Source: Flavobacterium luminosum
Lineage (GTDB): Bacteria; Bacteroidota; Bacteroidia; Flavobacteriales; Flavobacteriaceae
Assembly: GCF_023635005.1 (NCBI RefSeq)
Contig: NZ_JAMLJM010000004.1
Location: 124,001-188,000 of the forward strand
DNA length: 64,000 nucleotides
Direction of reading: 5' to 3'
Shown here: piece by piece, positions 27,407 to 36,894 of the stretch
Layout of the letters: the number at the start of each line of letters is the position of its first letter
Position numbering within the stretch: position 1 is the stretch's first letter
Position numbers and translations under genes: made by a program
The notes under the pieces: model-generated
The model's input: the letters and a program-made list of their open reading frames with translations, nothing else
The model's database searches: none
What the model was told of the DNA's origin: nothing

Positions 27407-28360
27407 TTAATTAATTAGGGATGTTATTTTTTTTGGAAGAAAAACTTCTGCCATCATACATCGCGCACTTCCTCCGCCACACGTTTCTATAGTTTCTAAA
27501 TTAGCACTTAAAATTACAGCATGTTTTTCTAACTGCTCTATTTGTTTTGTTGATAACGATTGACGAGCTTGTTCACTCATCACCAAATAATGCTGGTTTT
27601 TATCTCCTAAAACTTCTAACATATTTCCAGCAAAATGATTCACTTGGGCTTCAGAAATCAGAATAATTTCTTTGCCATCTTGGCGTAGATTTTCTAATAC
27701 ATTTTTGCGCTCCGTTTTATCCTCAATACATTCGGCACAAACGACAGCAAAGGTATCACCTACGCACATCATCACATTGGTATGATAAATAAGTTCACGG
27801 TTTTCTCCTACTGTTTGATAGGCTTTAAAGATTACCGGAGTGTATTCGAAGTCTTCACAAAATTCAATAAACAATTCTTCGTCTGCACGAGGAGACAAAG
27901 CGCAATAGGCTTTGCCATTGGCTCTATCCAAAACCACACTTCCGGTTCCTTCTAAATATACCTCTTGCTCTTCTGCTTCGGTATAATCCATCACGCTTTC
28001 AATCACGAATCCTTGAGCTTCCACTGCATCTAGAACATCTTCACGACGCTCCAAACGACGATTTTCTGCAAACATCGGATACAAAGCTACCTCACCATTT
28101 TCATGAAACGAGATCCAGTTGTTTGGAAAGATACTATCCGGAGTATCGTTTTCTTTACTGTCATCCAACACAATAACATGAACACCTACTGCTTTTAATT
28201 TTTCTACCAAACCATCAAACTCTTGTTGCGCTTTGGCATTAATTGCTGCTGGCAACATTCCTTTGAATTCTTTTTGATAGAAGTTATTTACAGCTGTCTG
28301 TTCATTGCTTCTAAAAGCAACCGGACGAATCATCAAGATTGTATTGGTGTTTTGTTTCAT
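27407..28360 (-). CDS. ctlX: Citrulline utilisation hydrolase CtlX-like (amidinotransferase superfamily)
   Basis: The 317-residue protein belongs to the guanidine-modifying amidinotransferase fold. Candidate active-site residues are D75-N80 (DSIFPNNW), E137 in YLEGTGSVV, H193 in YHTNVMM, and the nucleophile C301 in CGGGSARCMM. CtlX enzymes are reported to hydrolyse citrulline to ornithine. The start overlaps the arginase stop by four bases, so the two are co-translated. Together they would convert citrulline and arginine to ornithine. A DDAH or arginine deiminase activity is the alternative. Confidence 0.88.
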   Translation of the reverse strand: MKQNTNTILMIRPVAFRSNEQTAVNNFYQKEFKGMLPAAINAKAQQEFDGLVEKLKAVGVHVIVLDDSKENDTPDSIFPNNWISFHENGEVALYPMFAENRRLERREDVLDAVEAQGFVIESVMDYTEAEEQEVYLEGTGSVVLDRANGKAYCALSPRADEELFIEFCEDFEYTPVIFKAYQTVGENRELIYHTNVMMCVGDTFAVVCAECIEDKTERKNVLENLRQDGKEIILISEAQVNHFAGNMLEVLGDKNQHYLVMSEQARQSLSTKQIEQLEKHAVILSANLETIETCGGGSARCMMAEVFLPKKITSLIN

Positions 28361-29316
28361 TTTCTGTTTTTTATTACATCCGTTATCGCTTCAACAATCT
28401 CTAGTGTTACTTCTGCCATTGTATTTCCTTTTTCATCCAAACATGGATTAACTTCTACAATTTCCAAGCACACTGTTTTTTGATTTTGAGATAAAGCTGT
28501 TAGTAATCCTTTGGCTTCTATTGGTGAAATTCCATTAGGAACTGGAGTCCCGGTACCGTATGAAGTCAATTCAGGATCCATGGAATCTACATCAAAAGTA
28601 ACGTACACAAAATCGCAATCTTTTAATTGTTCCTCAATCTGTTGCACGATGGCTGTTATTCCTTGATTGTGTACATCATCTACAGTAAACCATTTTATGC
28701 CCAGTTGTTTTATAATTTTTTCTTCTTGCTCTTCGGTATCACGAACCCCGACATAAACTACATCTTTTGGGTTAATCTTTTGGGTTATTCCTCCCACAGC
28801 TTTGAGTTCGTTCCACAGCGATACTGTTTCGGGATCAACCTCATTGACTTTACATTCTAAATTATCTAGATTCATTACTGAAGCCAGAGGCATGCCATGC
28901 ATGTTGCCAGAAGGAGTTGTATAAGGCGTATGAATATCCGCATGTGCATCAATCCAAACCACACCAATTCGTTTGTCAGGAAAAGCCGATTTGATTCCTG
29001 AAATAGTTCCTCCTGCAGAACCATGATCTGCTGCTAAAATAATTGGAAAAGAGTTTTTGTTTAAAATATCAGCGACTTTAGTATTAAGTTCCTGATAAAC
29101 GGAAAGAAGTCCGTCAATTCGCTTTGCGAAAGGATATTTGGTAGGTCGGTCTAAAAATGCGTTGGTAATATTCAGTTGTTCGAGAGTGTTTTCTCCAAAA
29201 AGGTAACTCCCCTTTGTCCTGGCAGCAGTCATGATAGCATCTGGCCCCAAAGATGCTCCCCGCGTACCGGCGGTAATTTCGGATTTGTTGATTAAAAAAG
29301 TAACATTAGTACTCAT
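28357..29316 (-). CDS. Arginase family protein
   Basis: A 319-residue ureohydrolase. The binuclear manganese ligands are all present: H98 (in AADHGSAGG rather than the common GGDHS), D123, H125 and D127 in WIDAHADIH, and D242 and D244 in FDVDSMDP. It should hydrolyse arginine to ornithine and urea in the cytoplasm. It is first in a two-gene operon with ctlX and has its own -7 box at 29372-29379. Agmatinase or formimidoglutamase activity is less likely given the partner gene. Confidence 0.9.
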   Translation of the reverse strand: MSTNVTFLINKSEITAGTRGASLGPDAIMTAARTKGSYLFGENTLEQLNITNAFLDRPTKYPFAKRIDGLLSVYQELNTKVADILNKNSFPIILAADHGSAGGTISGIKSAFPDKRIGVVWIDAHADIHTPYTTPSGNMHGMPLASVMNLDNLECKVNEVDPETVSLWNELKAVGGITQKINPKDVVYVGVRDTEEQEEKIIKQLGIKWFTVDDVHNQGITAIVQQIEEQLKDCDFVYVTFDVDSMDPELTSYGTGTPVPNGISPIEAKGLLTALSQNQKTVCLEIVEVNPCLDEKGNTMAEVTLEIVEAITDVIKNRK

Positions 29317-29371
29317 AAAGATTTTATTTGATTGTCGTACGAACGTATCGCACCATCTGTTTCTTAACGAG

Positions 29372-29379
29372 CAAATATA
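29372..29379 (-). promoter_or_regulatory. -7 box of the arginase-ctlX operon (TATATTTG)
   Basis: TATATTTG on the minus strand is an exact TAnnTTTG match. It begins where the U-tract of the upstream gltA terminator ends, so termination of one unit and initiation of the next are separated by only a few bases. The leader before the ATG at 29316 is about 50 bases and contains the palindrome-like TACGAACGTA. Confidence 0.6.
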
Positions 29380-29406
29380 AAAAAAAGCCTCTCTATTAGA
29401 GAAGCT
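29380..29406 (-). terminator. Rho-independent terminator of gltA
   Basis: AGCCTCTCT at 29386-29394 pairs with AGAGAAGCT at 29398-29406, with a 3-base loop. The single mismatch on the plus strand becomes a G-U wobble in the minus-strand RNA, and a U-run follows at 29386-29380. It lies 22 bases after the gltA stop. Confidence 0.85.
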
Positions 29407-29428
29407 TTCTTGATATTAAATTTAATCT

Positions 29429-30712
29429 TTATCTTTTATCCATTGGTATAAAGGATCTCAAAGGATGACCTGTATACACTTGACGAGGACGACCGATAGG
29501 TTCTTTGTTCACACGCATTTCTTTCCATTGTGCTATCCAACCTGGTAAACGACCAATAGCAAATAATACTGTAAACATATCTGTTGGGATTCCTAAAGCA
29601 CGGTAAATAATACCAGAATAGAAATCTACGTTAGGATATAAGTTTCTAGATTTGAAGTACTCGTCTTGTAAAGCAGATTCTTCTAATTTTTTAGCAATAT
29701 TCAAAATAGGATCATTTACTCCTAAAGTTGCTAACACTTCATCAGCCGCTCTTTTGATAATTTTTGCACGAGGGTCAAAGTTTTTATAAACACGGTGACC
29801 GAATCCCATTAAGCGGAAAGGATCGTTTTTATCTTTCGCTTTCGCTAAATACTTATCAGCATCTCCACCATCTTTTTGAATTTCTTCTAACATTTCCAAT
29901 ACCGCTTGGTTAGCACCTCCGTGAAGTGGTCCCCATAGTGCCGAAACACCTGCTGATATTGAAGCAAACAAACCTGCATGAGAAGAACCAACAATTCTAA
30001 CCGTAGATGTTGAACAGTTTTGCTCGTGATCTGCATGTAAAATAAATAACTTATCTAATGCATCTACAACCACTGGATTGATTTCGTATGGACCAGTAGG
30101 TAGTTTAAACATTAATTGCATGAAATTCTCTACATAACCAATAGTATTATCATAATAATTTAGAGGATAACCCATCATTTTTCTGTAGGTCCAAGTAGCA
30201 ATAACTAGGAATTTACCCATTGTTTTGCATACTGCTTCATACATTTCTTTTTCGTTTTCAACATTTACCACCTTAGGATTGAAAGCAGTTAATGCACTAG
30301 TCAAAGAAGATAACACTCCCATAGGATGGGCAGTCTTAGGGAAACCATCAATGATGTTTTTCATCTCTTCATTCACCAAAGTGTATCTTCTGATATCTGT
30401 TTCGAACTGTGTTAACTGTTCTTTTGTTGGTAATTCACCGAAAATAACCAAATAAGACACTTCTAAGAAGTTGGCTTTATCTGCTAAATCTTCAATGGCA
30501 TACCCTCTGTAACGAAGAATACCTTCTTCCCCATCAAGGAAAGTAATATCACTTTTACAAGAACCTGAGTTTTTATAACCCGGATCTAATGTAATCGCAC
30601 CTGTTAAAGCACGTAATTTTTCTATATCGATGGCAGCCTCATTCTCACTTCCTACGATTACCGGAAATTCATATTTATTGCCATCAAATTCTAATATCGC
30701 TGTTTTTGACAT
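29429..30712 (-). CDS. gltA: Citrate synthase
   Basis: The 427-residue type II citrate synthase condenses oxaloacetate and acetyl-CoA at the entry to the TCA cycle. Catalytic residues are visible: H264 in GPLHGGANQA, H306 in GFGHRVYK and D363 in NVDFYSGIIY. The N-terminal domain of the hexameric bacterial type is also present (LDPGYKNSGSCKSDITFLDG). It is a single-gene unit with its own promoter and terminator. An AACG-N4-CGTT inverted repeat lies upstream of the promoter, also found upstream of eno. Confidence 0.98.
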   Translation of the reverse strand: MSKTAILEFDGNKYEFPVIVGSENEAAIDIEKLRALTGAITLDPGYKNSGSCKSDITFLDGEEGILRYRGYAIEDLADKANFLEVSYLVIFGELPTKEQLTQFETDIRRYTLVNEEMKNIIDGFPKTAHPMGVLSSLTSALTAFNPKVVNVENEKEMYEAVCKTMGKFLVIATWTYRKMMGYPLNYYDNTIGYVENFMQLMFKLPTGPYEINPVVVDALDKLFILHADHEQNCSTSTVRIVGSSHAGLFASISAGVSALWGPLHGGANQAVLEMLEEIQKDGGDADKYLAKAKDKNDPFRLMGFGHRVYKNFDPRAKIIKRAADEVLATLGVNDPILNIAKKLEESALQDEYFKSRNLYPNVDFYSGIIYRALGIPTDMFTVLFAIGRLPGWIAQWKEMRVNKEPIGRPRQVYTGHPLRSFIPMDKR

Positions 30713-30749
30713 AATGTAATTTGGGAATTAATCTTAATATATATTTTAA

Positions 30750-30757
30750 CAAATTTA
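30750..30757 (-). promoter_or_regulatory. -7 box for gltA (TAAATTTG)
   Basis: TAAATTTG on the minus strand matches TAnnTTTG exactly. It gives a leader of roughly 30 bases before the ATG at 30712. No good -33 TTG is present, which would fit a promoter that depends on an activator bound at the inverted repeat at 30792-30803. Confidence 0.55.
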
Positions 30758-30791
30758 ACGAAATAAGAATCAAATAAAAAAGTTTTAAGGA

Positions 30792-30803
30792 AACGTTTTC
30801 GTT
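30792..30803. promoter_or_regulatory. Candidate operator AACG-N4-CGTT upstream of gltA
   Basis: The inverted repeat AACGTTTTCGTT lies about 44 bases upstream of the gltA -7 box, centre to centre. Read on the minus strand with its flanks it is TTAACGAAAACGTTTC, matching 14 of 16 positions of the element upstream of eno. The core resembles LacI-family operators in general. The regulator is unknown. Confidence 0.5.
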
Positions 30804-30852
30804 AATAATTTTATAAAATTCGTAAATTTAATATACATCTTCTTTACATATA

Positions 30853-30890
30853 TAAAAAAAGTCTGATTATTTTAAGATAATCAGACTTTT
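30853..30890 (-). terminator. Terminator of eno
   Basis: An 11-bp perfect stem (AGTCTGATTAT at 30860-30870 with ATAATCAGACT at 30877-30887) has a 6-base loop. An A-run at 30854-30860 becomes a U-tract in the minus-strand transcript. It lies 24 bases after the eno stop. T residues on the other side could allow function in both directions. Confidence 0.88.
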
Positions 30891-30911
30891 AGACTTTAAA
30901 AAAGCGGTTTA

Positions 30912-32222
<1,311 letters not shown>

Positions 32223-32262
32223 TTATAAATCTATCACACTATTCTACTAAAAGAACATTTTA

Positions 32263-32270
32263 CAAATTTA
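32263..32270 (-). promoter_or_regulatory. -7 box for eno (TAAATTTG)
   Basis: TAAATTTG on the minus strand fits TAnnTTTG and would give a leader of about 50 bases. A TTG triplet occurs only about 15 bases upstream, short of the usual spacing. Confidence 0.55.
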
Positions 32271-32313
32271 TTTAATCTACACAAACAACCATAGTTAAAA
32301 TAAAATTGTTATT

Positions 32314-32325
32314 AACGATAACGTT
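32314..32325. promoter_or_regulatory. Candidate operator AACG-N4-CGTT upstream of eno
   Basis: AACGATAACGTT is an inverted repeat of AACG/CGTT with a 4-base spacer, centred about 53 bases upstream of the eno -7 box. With flanks it reads TTAACGATAACGTTTT, nearly the same as the gltA site. It lies in the spacer between the carA stop and the eno promoter. Confidence 0.5.
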
Positions 32326-32331
32326 TTAGTT

Positions 32332-33441
32332 TTAATTTTTAGCCGATTTAATATTGTCTAAAAATTGATCGAATAGATAAGACGAATCATGTGGCCCGGG
32401 ACTTGCCTCAGGATGGTATTGTACTGAAAAGCAGTTTTTAGACTTCATTCGCATTCCAGCTACAGTTCCGTCATTTAAATGAATATGTGTAATTTCTAAA
32501 TCAGGATGATTGTCCAACGCTTCTTTATTCACAGCAAAACCATGATTTTGAGAAGTAATTTCTCCTTTTCCACTTATTAAATTTTTAACCGGATGATTGA
32601 TTCCTCTGTGCCCATTAAACATCTTATAGGTTGAAACACCATTGGCTAAAGCAATAATCTGGTGTCCTAAGCAGATGCCAAACAACGGGTAGTTATTAGC
32701 AATGATTTCTTTTGCTACATTTATAGCACCATCCAAAGGATCTGGATCGCCAGGCCCATTTGACAAGAAATAGCCATCAGGATTGAAAGCTTTAAGCTCT
32801 TCAAAAGAAGAATTATAAGGGAATACTTTGACGTAACAATCTCTTTTTGCTAAATTTCTTAAGATATTTTCTTTAATTCCTAAATCTAAAGCTGCAATTT
32901 TATAGGTTGCATTTTCGTTTCCGTAAAAATAAGGCTGATTAGTAGAAACTTTCGAAGCCAATTCTAAACCTACCATATCAGGTGTCTGTGCCAAAAGCGC
33001 TTTTAACTCATCAACTGGTGTCCCATCAGTACATATCACAGCGTTTTGTGCACCATGATCTCTAATGTATGATACGAGAGCACGAGTATCCACATCGGAT
33101 ATACAGATCAGATTTTGCTTTTTAAAATAATCAAATAAATTACTTTCTGAATATGGTCTCGAATGAAAAGTAGAGAATTTTTTACAAACCAAACCCGCTA
33201 TTTTAATAGAATTTGATTCTACCTCCTCTTCATTTACACCATAGTTCCCGATATGGGCATTGGTCGTAACCATAATCTGTCCATAATAAGAAGGGTCTGT
33301 GAAAATTTCTTGATAACCAGTAGTTCCGGTATTAAAACAAACCTCTCCAAAGGTTTTCCCAGAGATTCCGATTGATTTACCGTGAAAAATAGTACCATCT
33401 GCCAGTAGTAGTATTGCAGATTGTGATGTAGTGTGTTGCAT
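32332..33441 (-). CDS. carA: Carbamoyl-phosphate synthase small subunit
   Basis: The 369-residue glutaminase subunit supplies ammonia to CarB for carbamoyl phosphate in arginine and pyrimidine synthesis. The N-terminal CPSase small-chain domain (FGEVCFNTGTTGYQEIFTDP) is followed by a class I glutamine amidotransferase domain. That has YFLSNGPGDPDPL, the nucleophile Cys in FGICLGHQIIALA, and HPEASPGPHDS carrying the His-Glu pair. carB is not in this window. The gene has its own promoter just after the rplQ terminator. Confidence 0.98.
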   Translation of the reverse strand: MQHTTSQSAILLLADGTIFHGKSIGISGKTFGEVCFNTGTTGYQEIFTDPSYYGQIMVTTNAHIGNYGVNEEEVESNSIKIAGLVCKKFSTFHSRPYSESNLFDYFKKQNLICISDVDTRALVSYIRDHGAQNAVICTDGTPVDELKALLAQTPDMVGLELASKVSTNQPYFYGNENATYKIAALDLGIKENILRNLAKRDCYVKVFPYNSSFEELKAFNPDGYFLSNGPGDPDPLDGAINVAKEIIANNYPLFGICLGHQIIALANGVSTYKMFNGHRGINHPVKNLISGKGEITSQNHGFAVNKEALDNHPDLEITHIHLNDGTVAGMRMKSKNCFSVQYHPEASPGPHDSSYLFDQFLDNIKSAKN

Positions 33442-33458
33442 TGTAAAAAAAAGTTTTG

Positions 33459-33466
33459 CAAATTTA
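33459..33466 (-). promoter_or_regulatory. -7 box for carA (TAAATTTG)
   Basis: TAAATTTG on the minus strand matches TAnnTTTG, about 18 bases before the carA ATG at 33441. It follows the U-tract of the rplQ terminator by only four bases, so the two transcription units are set end to end. Confidence 0.6.
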
Positions 33467-33470
33467 TCTA

Positions 33471-33502
33471 AAAAAAAAGGATAAACTATAAAGTTTATCC
33501 TT
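33471..33502 (-). terminator. Terminator of the rpl/rps-rpoA-rplQ superoperon
   Basis: AAGGATAAACT at 33477-33487 pairs perfectly with AGTTTATCCTT at 33492-33502 around an ATAA loop. A run of A on the plus strand at 33471-33478 gives a U-tract on the transcript. It lies 26 bases after the rplQ stop. Confidence 0.9.
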
Positions 33503-33527
33503 AAATATTTATGAAGTAAGATTCATC

Positions 33528-34010
33528 TTATTCAGCAGTTTCAGAAGATTCTTCAGCAGCAGGAGCTTCAGGAGCAGATTCAGCTTTTTTAGCTTTTCCA
33601 CCACGACGGCTTTTTGCTTTTTTAACTTCTTTTTTACCACCGTTGTATAACTCGTTGAAATCTACTAATTCGATCATCGCCATATCAGCGTTATCTCCTA
33701 AACGATTTCCTAATTTAATAATACGAGTATATCCACCTGGACGATCGCCTACTTTTGCAGCTACATCTCTGAACAAATCTGTTACAGCGTATTTGCTTTT
33801 TAAGTAAGAAAAAACGATACGACGGTTGTGAGTAGTATCTTCTTTTGACTTTGTGATAAGCGGCTCAACAAATTGTTTTAATGCTTTAGCTTTAGCAACA
33901 GTAGTGTTAATACGCTTGTGCTCGATTAGAGAACAAGCCATATTAGCCAACATAGCTTTTCTATGCCCAGTTTGTCTGCTTAAATGGTTTACTTTTTTTC
34001 CGTGTCTCAT
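33528..34010 (-). CDS. rplQ: 50S ribosomal protein L17
   Basis: A 160-residue L17 (bL17), a large-subunit protein near the exit tunnel. It starts with the invariant [20 protein letters not shown]. The family core ends near residue 120. A 40-residue charged tail of Lys then Ala/Glu-rich sequence extends it, as in other Bacteroidetes. It is the last gene of the superoperon. A compound stem-loop occupies the 62-base spacer between rpoA and its ATG. Confidence 0.98.
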   Translation of the reverse strand: MRHGKKVNHLSRQTGHRKAMLANMACSLIEHKRINTTVAKAKALKQFVEPLITKSKEDTTHNRRIVFSYLKSKYAVTDLFRDVAAKVGDRPGGYTRIIKLGNRLGDNADMAMIELVDFNELYNGGKKEVKKAKSRRGGKAKKAESAPEAPAAEESSETAE

Positions 34011-34024
34011 GACGTTACTTTTTG

Positions 34025-34070
34025 TACTTCATCTTGCTTCGATCCACCTTGGAGAGCAAAATATGAAGTA
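34025..34070 (-). promoter_or_regulatory. Structured leader between rpoA and rplQ
   Basis: Three nested helices are visible. TACTTCAT at 34025-34032 pairs with ATGAAGTA at 34063-34070. TTGCT at 34034-34038 pairs with AGCAA at 34055-34059. CCA at 34044-34046 pairs with TGG at 34050-34052. The structure fills nearly the whole gap and ends 14 bases before the rplQ start. There is no U-tract, so a regulatory or processing role is more likely than termination. Confidence 0.55.
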
Positions 34071-34072
34071 AT

Positions 34073-35065
34073 TTATTCTTTATCTAACTTATATTTTGAC
34101 AAATCCATTCCGAATGTTAAATTCTTGTTGGCTACTAATTCATCAAGCTCTGTTAATGATTTTTTACCAAAGTTACGGAACTTCATTAAGTCATTTTTAT
34201 TAAACGATACTAAGTCGCCCAACGTATCAACTTCAGCAGCTTTTAAGCAATTTAATGCTCTCACTGACAAGTCCATATCCACAAGTTTAGTTTTTAACAA
34301 CTGTCTCATGTGTAAAGACTCCTCATCGTAAGATTCAGTTTGAGCGATCTCATCAGCCTCTAATGTGATTCTCTCATCTGAGAACAACATAAAGTGGTGA
34401 ATTAATACTTTAGCAGCTTCTGTTAGAGCATCTTTAGGGTGAATAGAACCATCAGTTTTAATTTCAAAAACCAATTTTTCATAATCCGTTTTTTGCTCTA
34501 CACGGAAGTTTTCGATAGCATACTTCACGTTCTTTACTGGAGTAAAGATTGAATCTGTAAAGATCGTACCAATTGCAGCGTTTTGTTTTTTATTCTCTTC
34601 TGCAGGTACATATCCTCTACCTTTTTCGATAGTAATTTCCATGTTAAGGTTTACTTTACTATCTAAATTGCAAATTACTAATTCCGGGTTTAACACCTGG
34701 AAACCAGACATGAATTTTTGGAAATCACCTGCAGTAACTTGATCTTTTCCTGTGATTGATATTGTCACAGCTTCGTTATCAATATCTTCGATTTGACGTT
34801 TTAAACGTACTTGTTTCAGATTAAGGATAATTTCGGTAACATCTTCAACAACACCAGAAATAGTAGAGAATTCGTGATCAACACCTTCAATGCGTACAGA
34901 TGTGATAGCATAACCTTCCAATGCTGAAAGTAAAACTCTTCTAAGTGCGTTACCAACAGTCAATCCATATCCCGGTTCTAAAGGTCTGAATTCAAACTTA
35001 CCTTCAAAATCGGTAGAATCGATCATGATAACTTTATCGGGCTTTTGAAAATTAAATATTGCCAT
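34073..35065 (-). CDS. rpoA: DNA-directed RNA polymerase subunit alpha
   Basis: The 330-residue alpha subunit. The N-terminal dimerisation domain has [20 protein letters not shown] and [25 protein letters not shown]. The C-terminal domain, from about 250, binds upstream DNA and activators and includes [18 protein letters not shown] and [13 protein letters not shown]. It nucleates the core enzyme and is co-transcribed with ribosomal genes in the alpha operon. It starts 23 bases after rpsD. Confidence 0.99.
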   Translation of the reverse strand: MAIFNFQKPDKVIMIDSTDFEGKFEFRPLEPGYGLTVGNALRRVLLSALEGYAITSVRIEGVDHEFSTISGVVEDVTEIILNLKQVRLKRQIEDIDNEAVTISITGKDQVTAGDFQKFMSGFQVLNPELVICNLDSKVNLNMEITIEKGRGYVPAEENKKQNAAIGTIFTDSIFTPVKNVKYAIENFRVEQKTDYEKLVFEIKTDGSIHPKDALTEAAKVLIHHFMLFSDERITLEADEIAQTESYDEESLHMRQLLKTKLVDMDLSVRALNCLKAAEVDTLGDLVSFNKNDLMKFRNFGKKSLTELDELVANKNLTFGMDLSKYKLDKE

Positions 35066-35088
35066 AAATTTTCGACTGATGTCAATTA

Positions 35089-35694
35089 TTATTTGTTGTA
35101 CAATTCGACGATTAGTTGTTCTTTAATGTTCTCTGTAATTTGAATTCTTGCAGGAACAGATACGAAAGTACCTTCTTTAGTATCGTTATTCCAAGTAATC
35201 CACTCATAAACATGAGAAGAAGCAGCTAAAGAACGTTCGATAGCCTCTAATGATTTAGATTTTTCACGAACAGCAACTTTGTCACCAGGTTTTAAATGGT
35301 AAGAAGGAACGTTAACCACTTCACCATTTACAGTAATATGTCTGTGAGTTACAATTTGACGTGCAGCTCTTCTTGACGGAGCGATACCCATTCTATAAAC
35401 TACGTTATCTAAACGAGCTTCACATAATTGTAAAAGGATTTCACCAGTTACACCTTTAGAAGCAGCAGCTTTTTCAAACAAGTTTCTGAATTGTTTTTCT
35501 AAAATACCATAAGTATATTTAGCTTTTTGCTTTTCCATTAACTGGATTGCATATTCAGATTTTTTACCTCTCTTTTTAGCTAAACCATGTTGCCCTGGAG
35601 GGTAATTTCTTTTTTCGAAGGCTTTATCATCTCCGAAGATTGCTTCGCCAAATTTACGAGCAATTTTTGTTTTTGGACCAGTATATCTTGCCAT
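35089..35694 (-). CDS. rpsD: 30S ribosomal protein S4
   Basis: A 201-residue uS4 that nucleates 30S assembly on 16S rRNA. It has [40 protein letters not shown], and the S4 RNA-binding domain [20 protein letters not shown]. It lacks the Cys-rich N-terminal zinc site of some S4 proteins. S4 is an operon regulator in several phyla, and here a stem-loop fills the 84-base spacer upstream of the gene. Confidence 0.99.
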   Translation of the reverse strand: MARYTGPKTKIARKFGEAIFGDDKAFEKRNYPPGQHGLAKKRGKKSEYAIQLMEKQKAKYTYGILEKQFRNLFEKAAASKGVTGEILLQLCEARLDNVVYRMGIAPSRRAARQIVTHRHITVNGEVVNVPSYHLKPGDKVAVREKSKSLEAIERSLAASSHVYEWITWNNDTKEGTFVSVPARIQITENIKEQLIVELYNK

Positions 35695-35708
35695 TTTAAA
35701 AATTTTTA

Positions 35709-35761
35709 AGGTAGAGATTATGAATTCAGGTCAGTATCCTCCGATAATCTGTTTTCTACCT
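35709..35761 (-). promoter_or_regulatory. Structured leader between rpsK and rpsD (candidate S4 autoregulatory site)
   Basis: Helix 1 pairs AGGTAG at 35709-35714 with CTACCT at 35756-35761. Helix 2 pairs AGATTAT at 35715-35721 with ATAATCT at 35744-35750, leaving a 5-base bulge (35751-35755). A short apical helix (AGG 35728-35730 with CCT 35738-35740) lies inside. The gap is unusually long for this operon, and no TAnnTTTG box is present, so the element works in the operon mRNA. Confidence 0.6.
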
Positions 35762-35778
35762 AGTTATACTTAAATAAA

Positions 35779-36162
35779 TTAAACTCTACGTCTTTTTGGA
35801 GGACGACATCCGTTGTGAGGTAATGGAGTAACATCGATGATTTCTGTTACTTCGATTCCTGCATTGTGAAGAGAACGGATTGCCGATTCTCTACCATTTC
35901 CAGGACCTTTCACAAAAACTTTCACCTTTTTAAGCCCAGCCTCTAATGCTACTTTTGAACAATCTTCAGCGGCCATTTGAGCTGCATACGGAGTATTCTT
36001 TTTAGAACCTCTGAAGCCCATTTTTCCAGCTGATGACCATGAAACAACTTCACCTTTTTTGTTAGTTAACGAAATGATGATGTTGTTAAAAGTTGCACTA
36101 ATATGAGCTTCTCCTGTCGACTCAACGATAACTTTACGTTTTTTTGTGCTTGTCTTAGCCAT
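35779..36162 (-). CDS. rpsK: 30S ribosomal protein S11
   Basis: A 127-residue uS11 of the platform of the small subunit. It carries the conserved [40 protein letters not shown] and the C-terminal signature [18 protein letters not shown]. The usual alpha-operon order rpsM-rpsK-rpsD is kept, with 11 bases between rpsM and this start. Confidence 0.99.
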   Translation of the reverse strand: MAKTSTKKRKVIVESTGEAHISATFNNIIISLTNKKGEVVSWSSAGKMGFRGSKKNTPYAAQMAAEDCSKVALEAGLKKVKVFVKGPGNGRESAIRSLHNAGIEVTEIIDVTPLPHNGCRPPKRRRV

Positions 36163-36173
36163 ATTACTACTTA

Positions 36174-36548
36174 TTATTTAGTTGCTTTTTTCTTGTTAGC
36201 AACAGTTTTTCTTTTACCTTTTCTAGTTCTAGAATTGTTTTTAGTTCTTTGACCTCTTAATGGAAGCCCTGATCTGTGACGGATTCCTCTGTAGCATCCG
36301 ATATCCATTAAACGCTTGATGTTTAATGAAGTTTCAGAACGCAATTCACCTTCAATTTTGTAGTATGAAACTGCGTCACGGATAGCTCCAATTTCTTCGT
36401 CATTCCACTCTTGAACTTTTTTATCTTGACTCACTTGAGCCTTTTCTAGAATTTCGATAGCTCTGCTTTTTCCAATTCCGAAGATATATGTCAAAGCGAT
36501 AACTCCTCTTTTGTTTTTAGGTATATCTACCCCTGCTATTCTTGCCAT
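36174..36548 (-). CDS. rpsM: 30S ribosomal protein S13
   Basis: A 124-residue uS13 in the head of the 30S subunit, contacting the 50S subunit and P-site tRNA. It starts [19 protein letters not shown], has [20 protein letters not shown], and ends in a basic tail. It begins two bases after the rpmJ stop. Confidence 0.99.
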   Translation of the reverse strand: MARIAGVDIPKNKRGVIALTYIFGIGKSRAIEILEKAQVSQDKKVQEWNDEEIGAIRDAVSYYKIEGELRSETSLNIKRLMDIGCYRGIRHRSGLPLRGQRTKNNSRTRKGKRKTVANKKKATK

Positions 36549-36550
36549 AA

Positions 36551-36667
36551 TTATCCTTGTCTTTGTTTAAATCTAGGATTCTTTTTGTTAATAACGTATA
36601 ATCTTCCTTTTCTACGTACGATAATGCACTCGGCACTACGTTTTTTTACTGATGCTCTTACTTTCAT
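36551..36667 (-). CDS. rpmJ: 50S ribosomal protein L36 (zinc-site-less form)
   Basis: A 38-residue bL36: [20 protein letters not shown] followed by [18 protein letters not shown]. The zinc-binding form has Cys at 11, 14 and 27 and His at about 32. Here position 11 is Ser, only C14 remains, and the later Cys and His are Asn and Phe, so no zinc ribbon can form. It lies between infA and rpsM in the usual spc/alpha junction. It is easily missed because of its size. Confidence 0.96.
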
Positions 36668-36677
36668 TTTAGTAGCT

Positions 36678-36893
36678 TTAGTATCTATAAGTAATTCTTG
36701 CTTTGGATAAATCGTAAGGACTCATTTCCAGTTTCACTTTATCACCAGGTAATAATTTGATGTAATGCATACGCATTTTTCCTGAAATGTGAGCAATAAC
36801 GATATGCCCATTCTCTAACTCAACACGGAACATCGCATTTGACAATGCTTCAATGATTGAACCGTCTTGTTCTATTGCTGATTGTTTTGCCAT
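36678..36893 (-). CDS. infA: Translation initiation factor IF-1
   Basis: The 71-residue S1-fold protein binds the A site during initiation. It reads [20 protein letters not shown] and continues with [20 protein letters not shown] and [14 protein letters not shown], all typical. It starts one base after the secY stop. No map gene lies between, unlike the arrangement in many Firmicutes. Confidence 0.99.
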   Translation of the reverse strand: MAKQSAIEQDGSIIEALSNAMFRVELENGHIVIAHISGKMRMHYIKLLPGDKVKLEMSPYDLSKARITYRY

Positions 36894-36894
36894 A

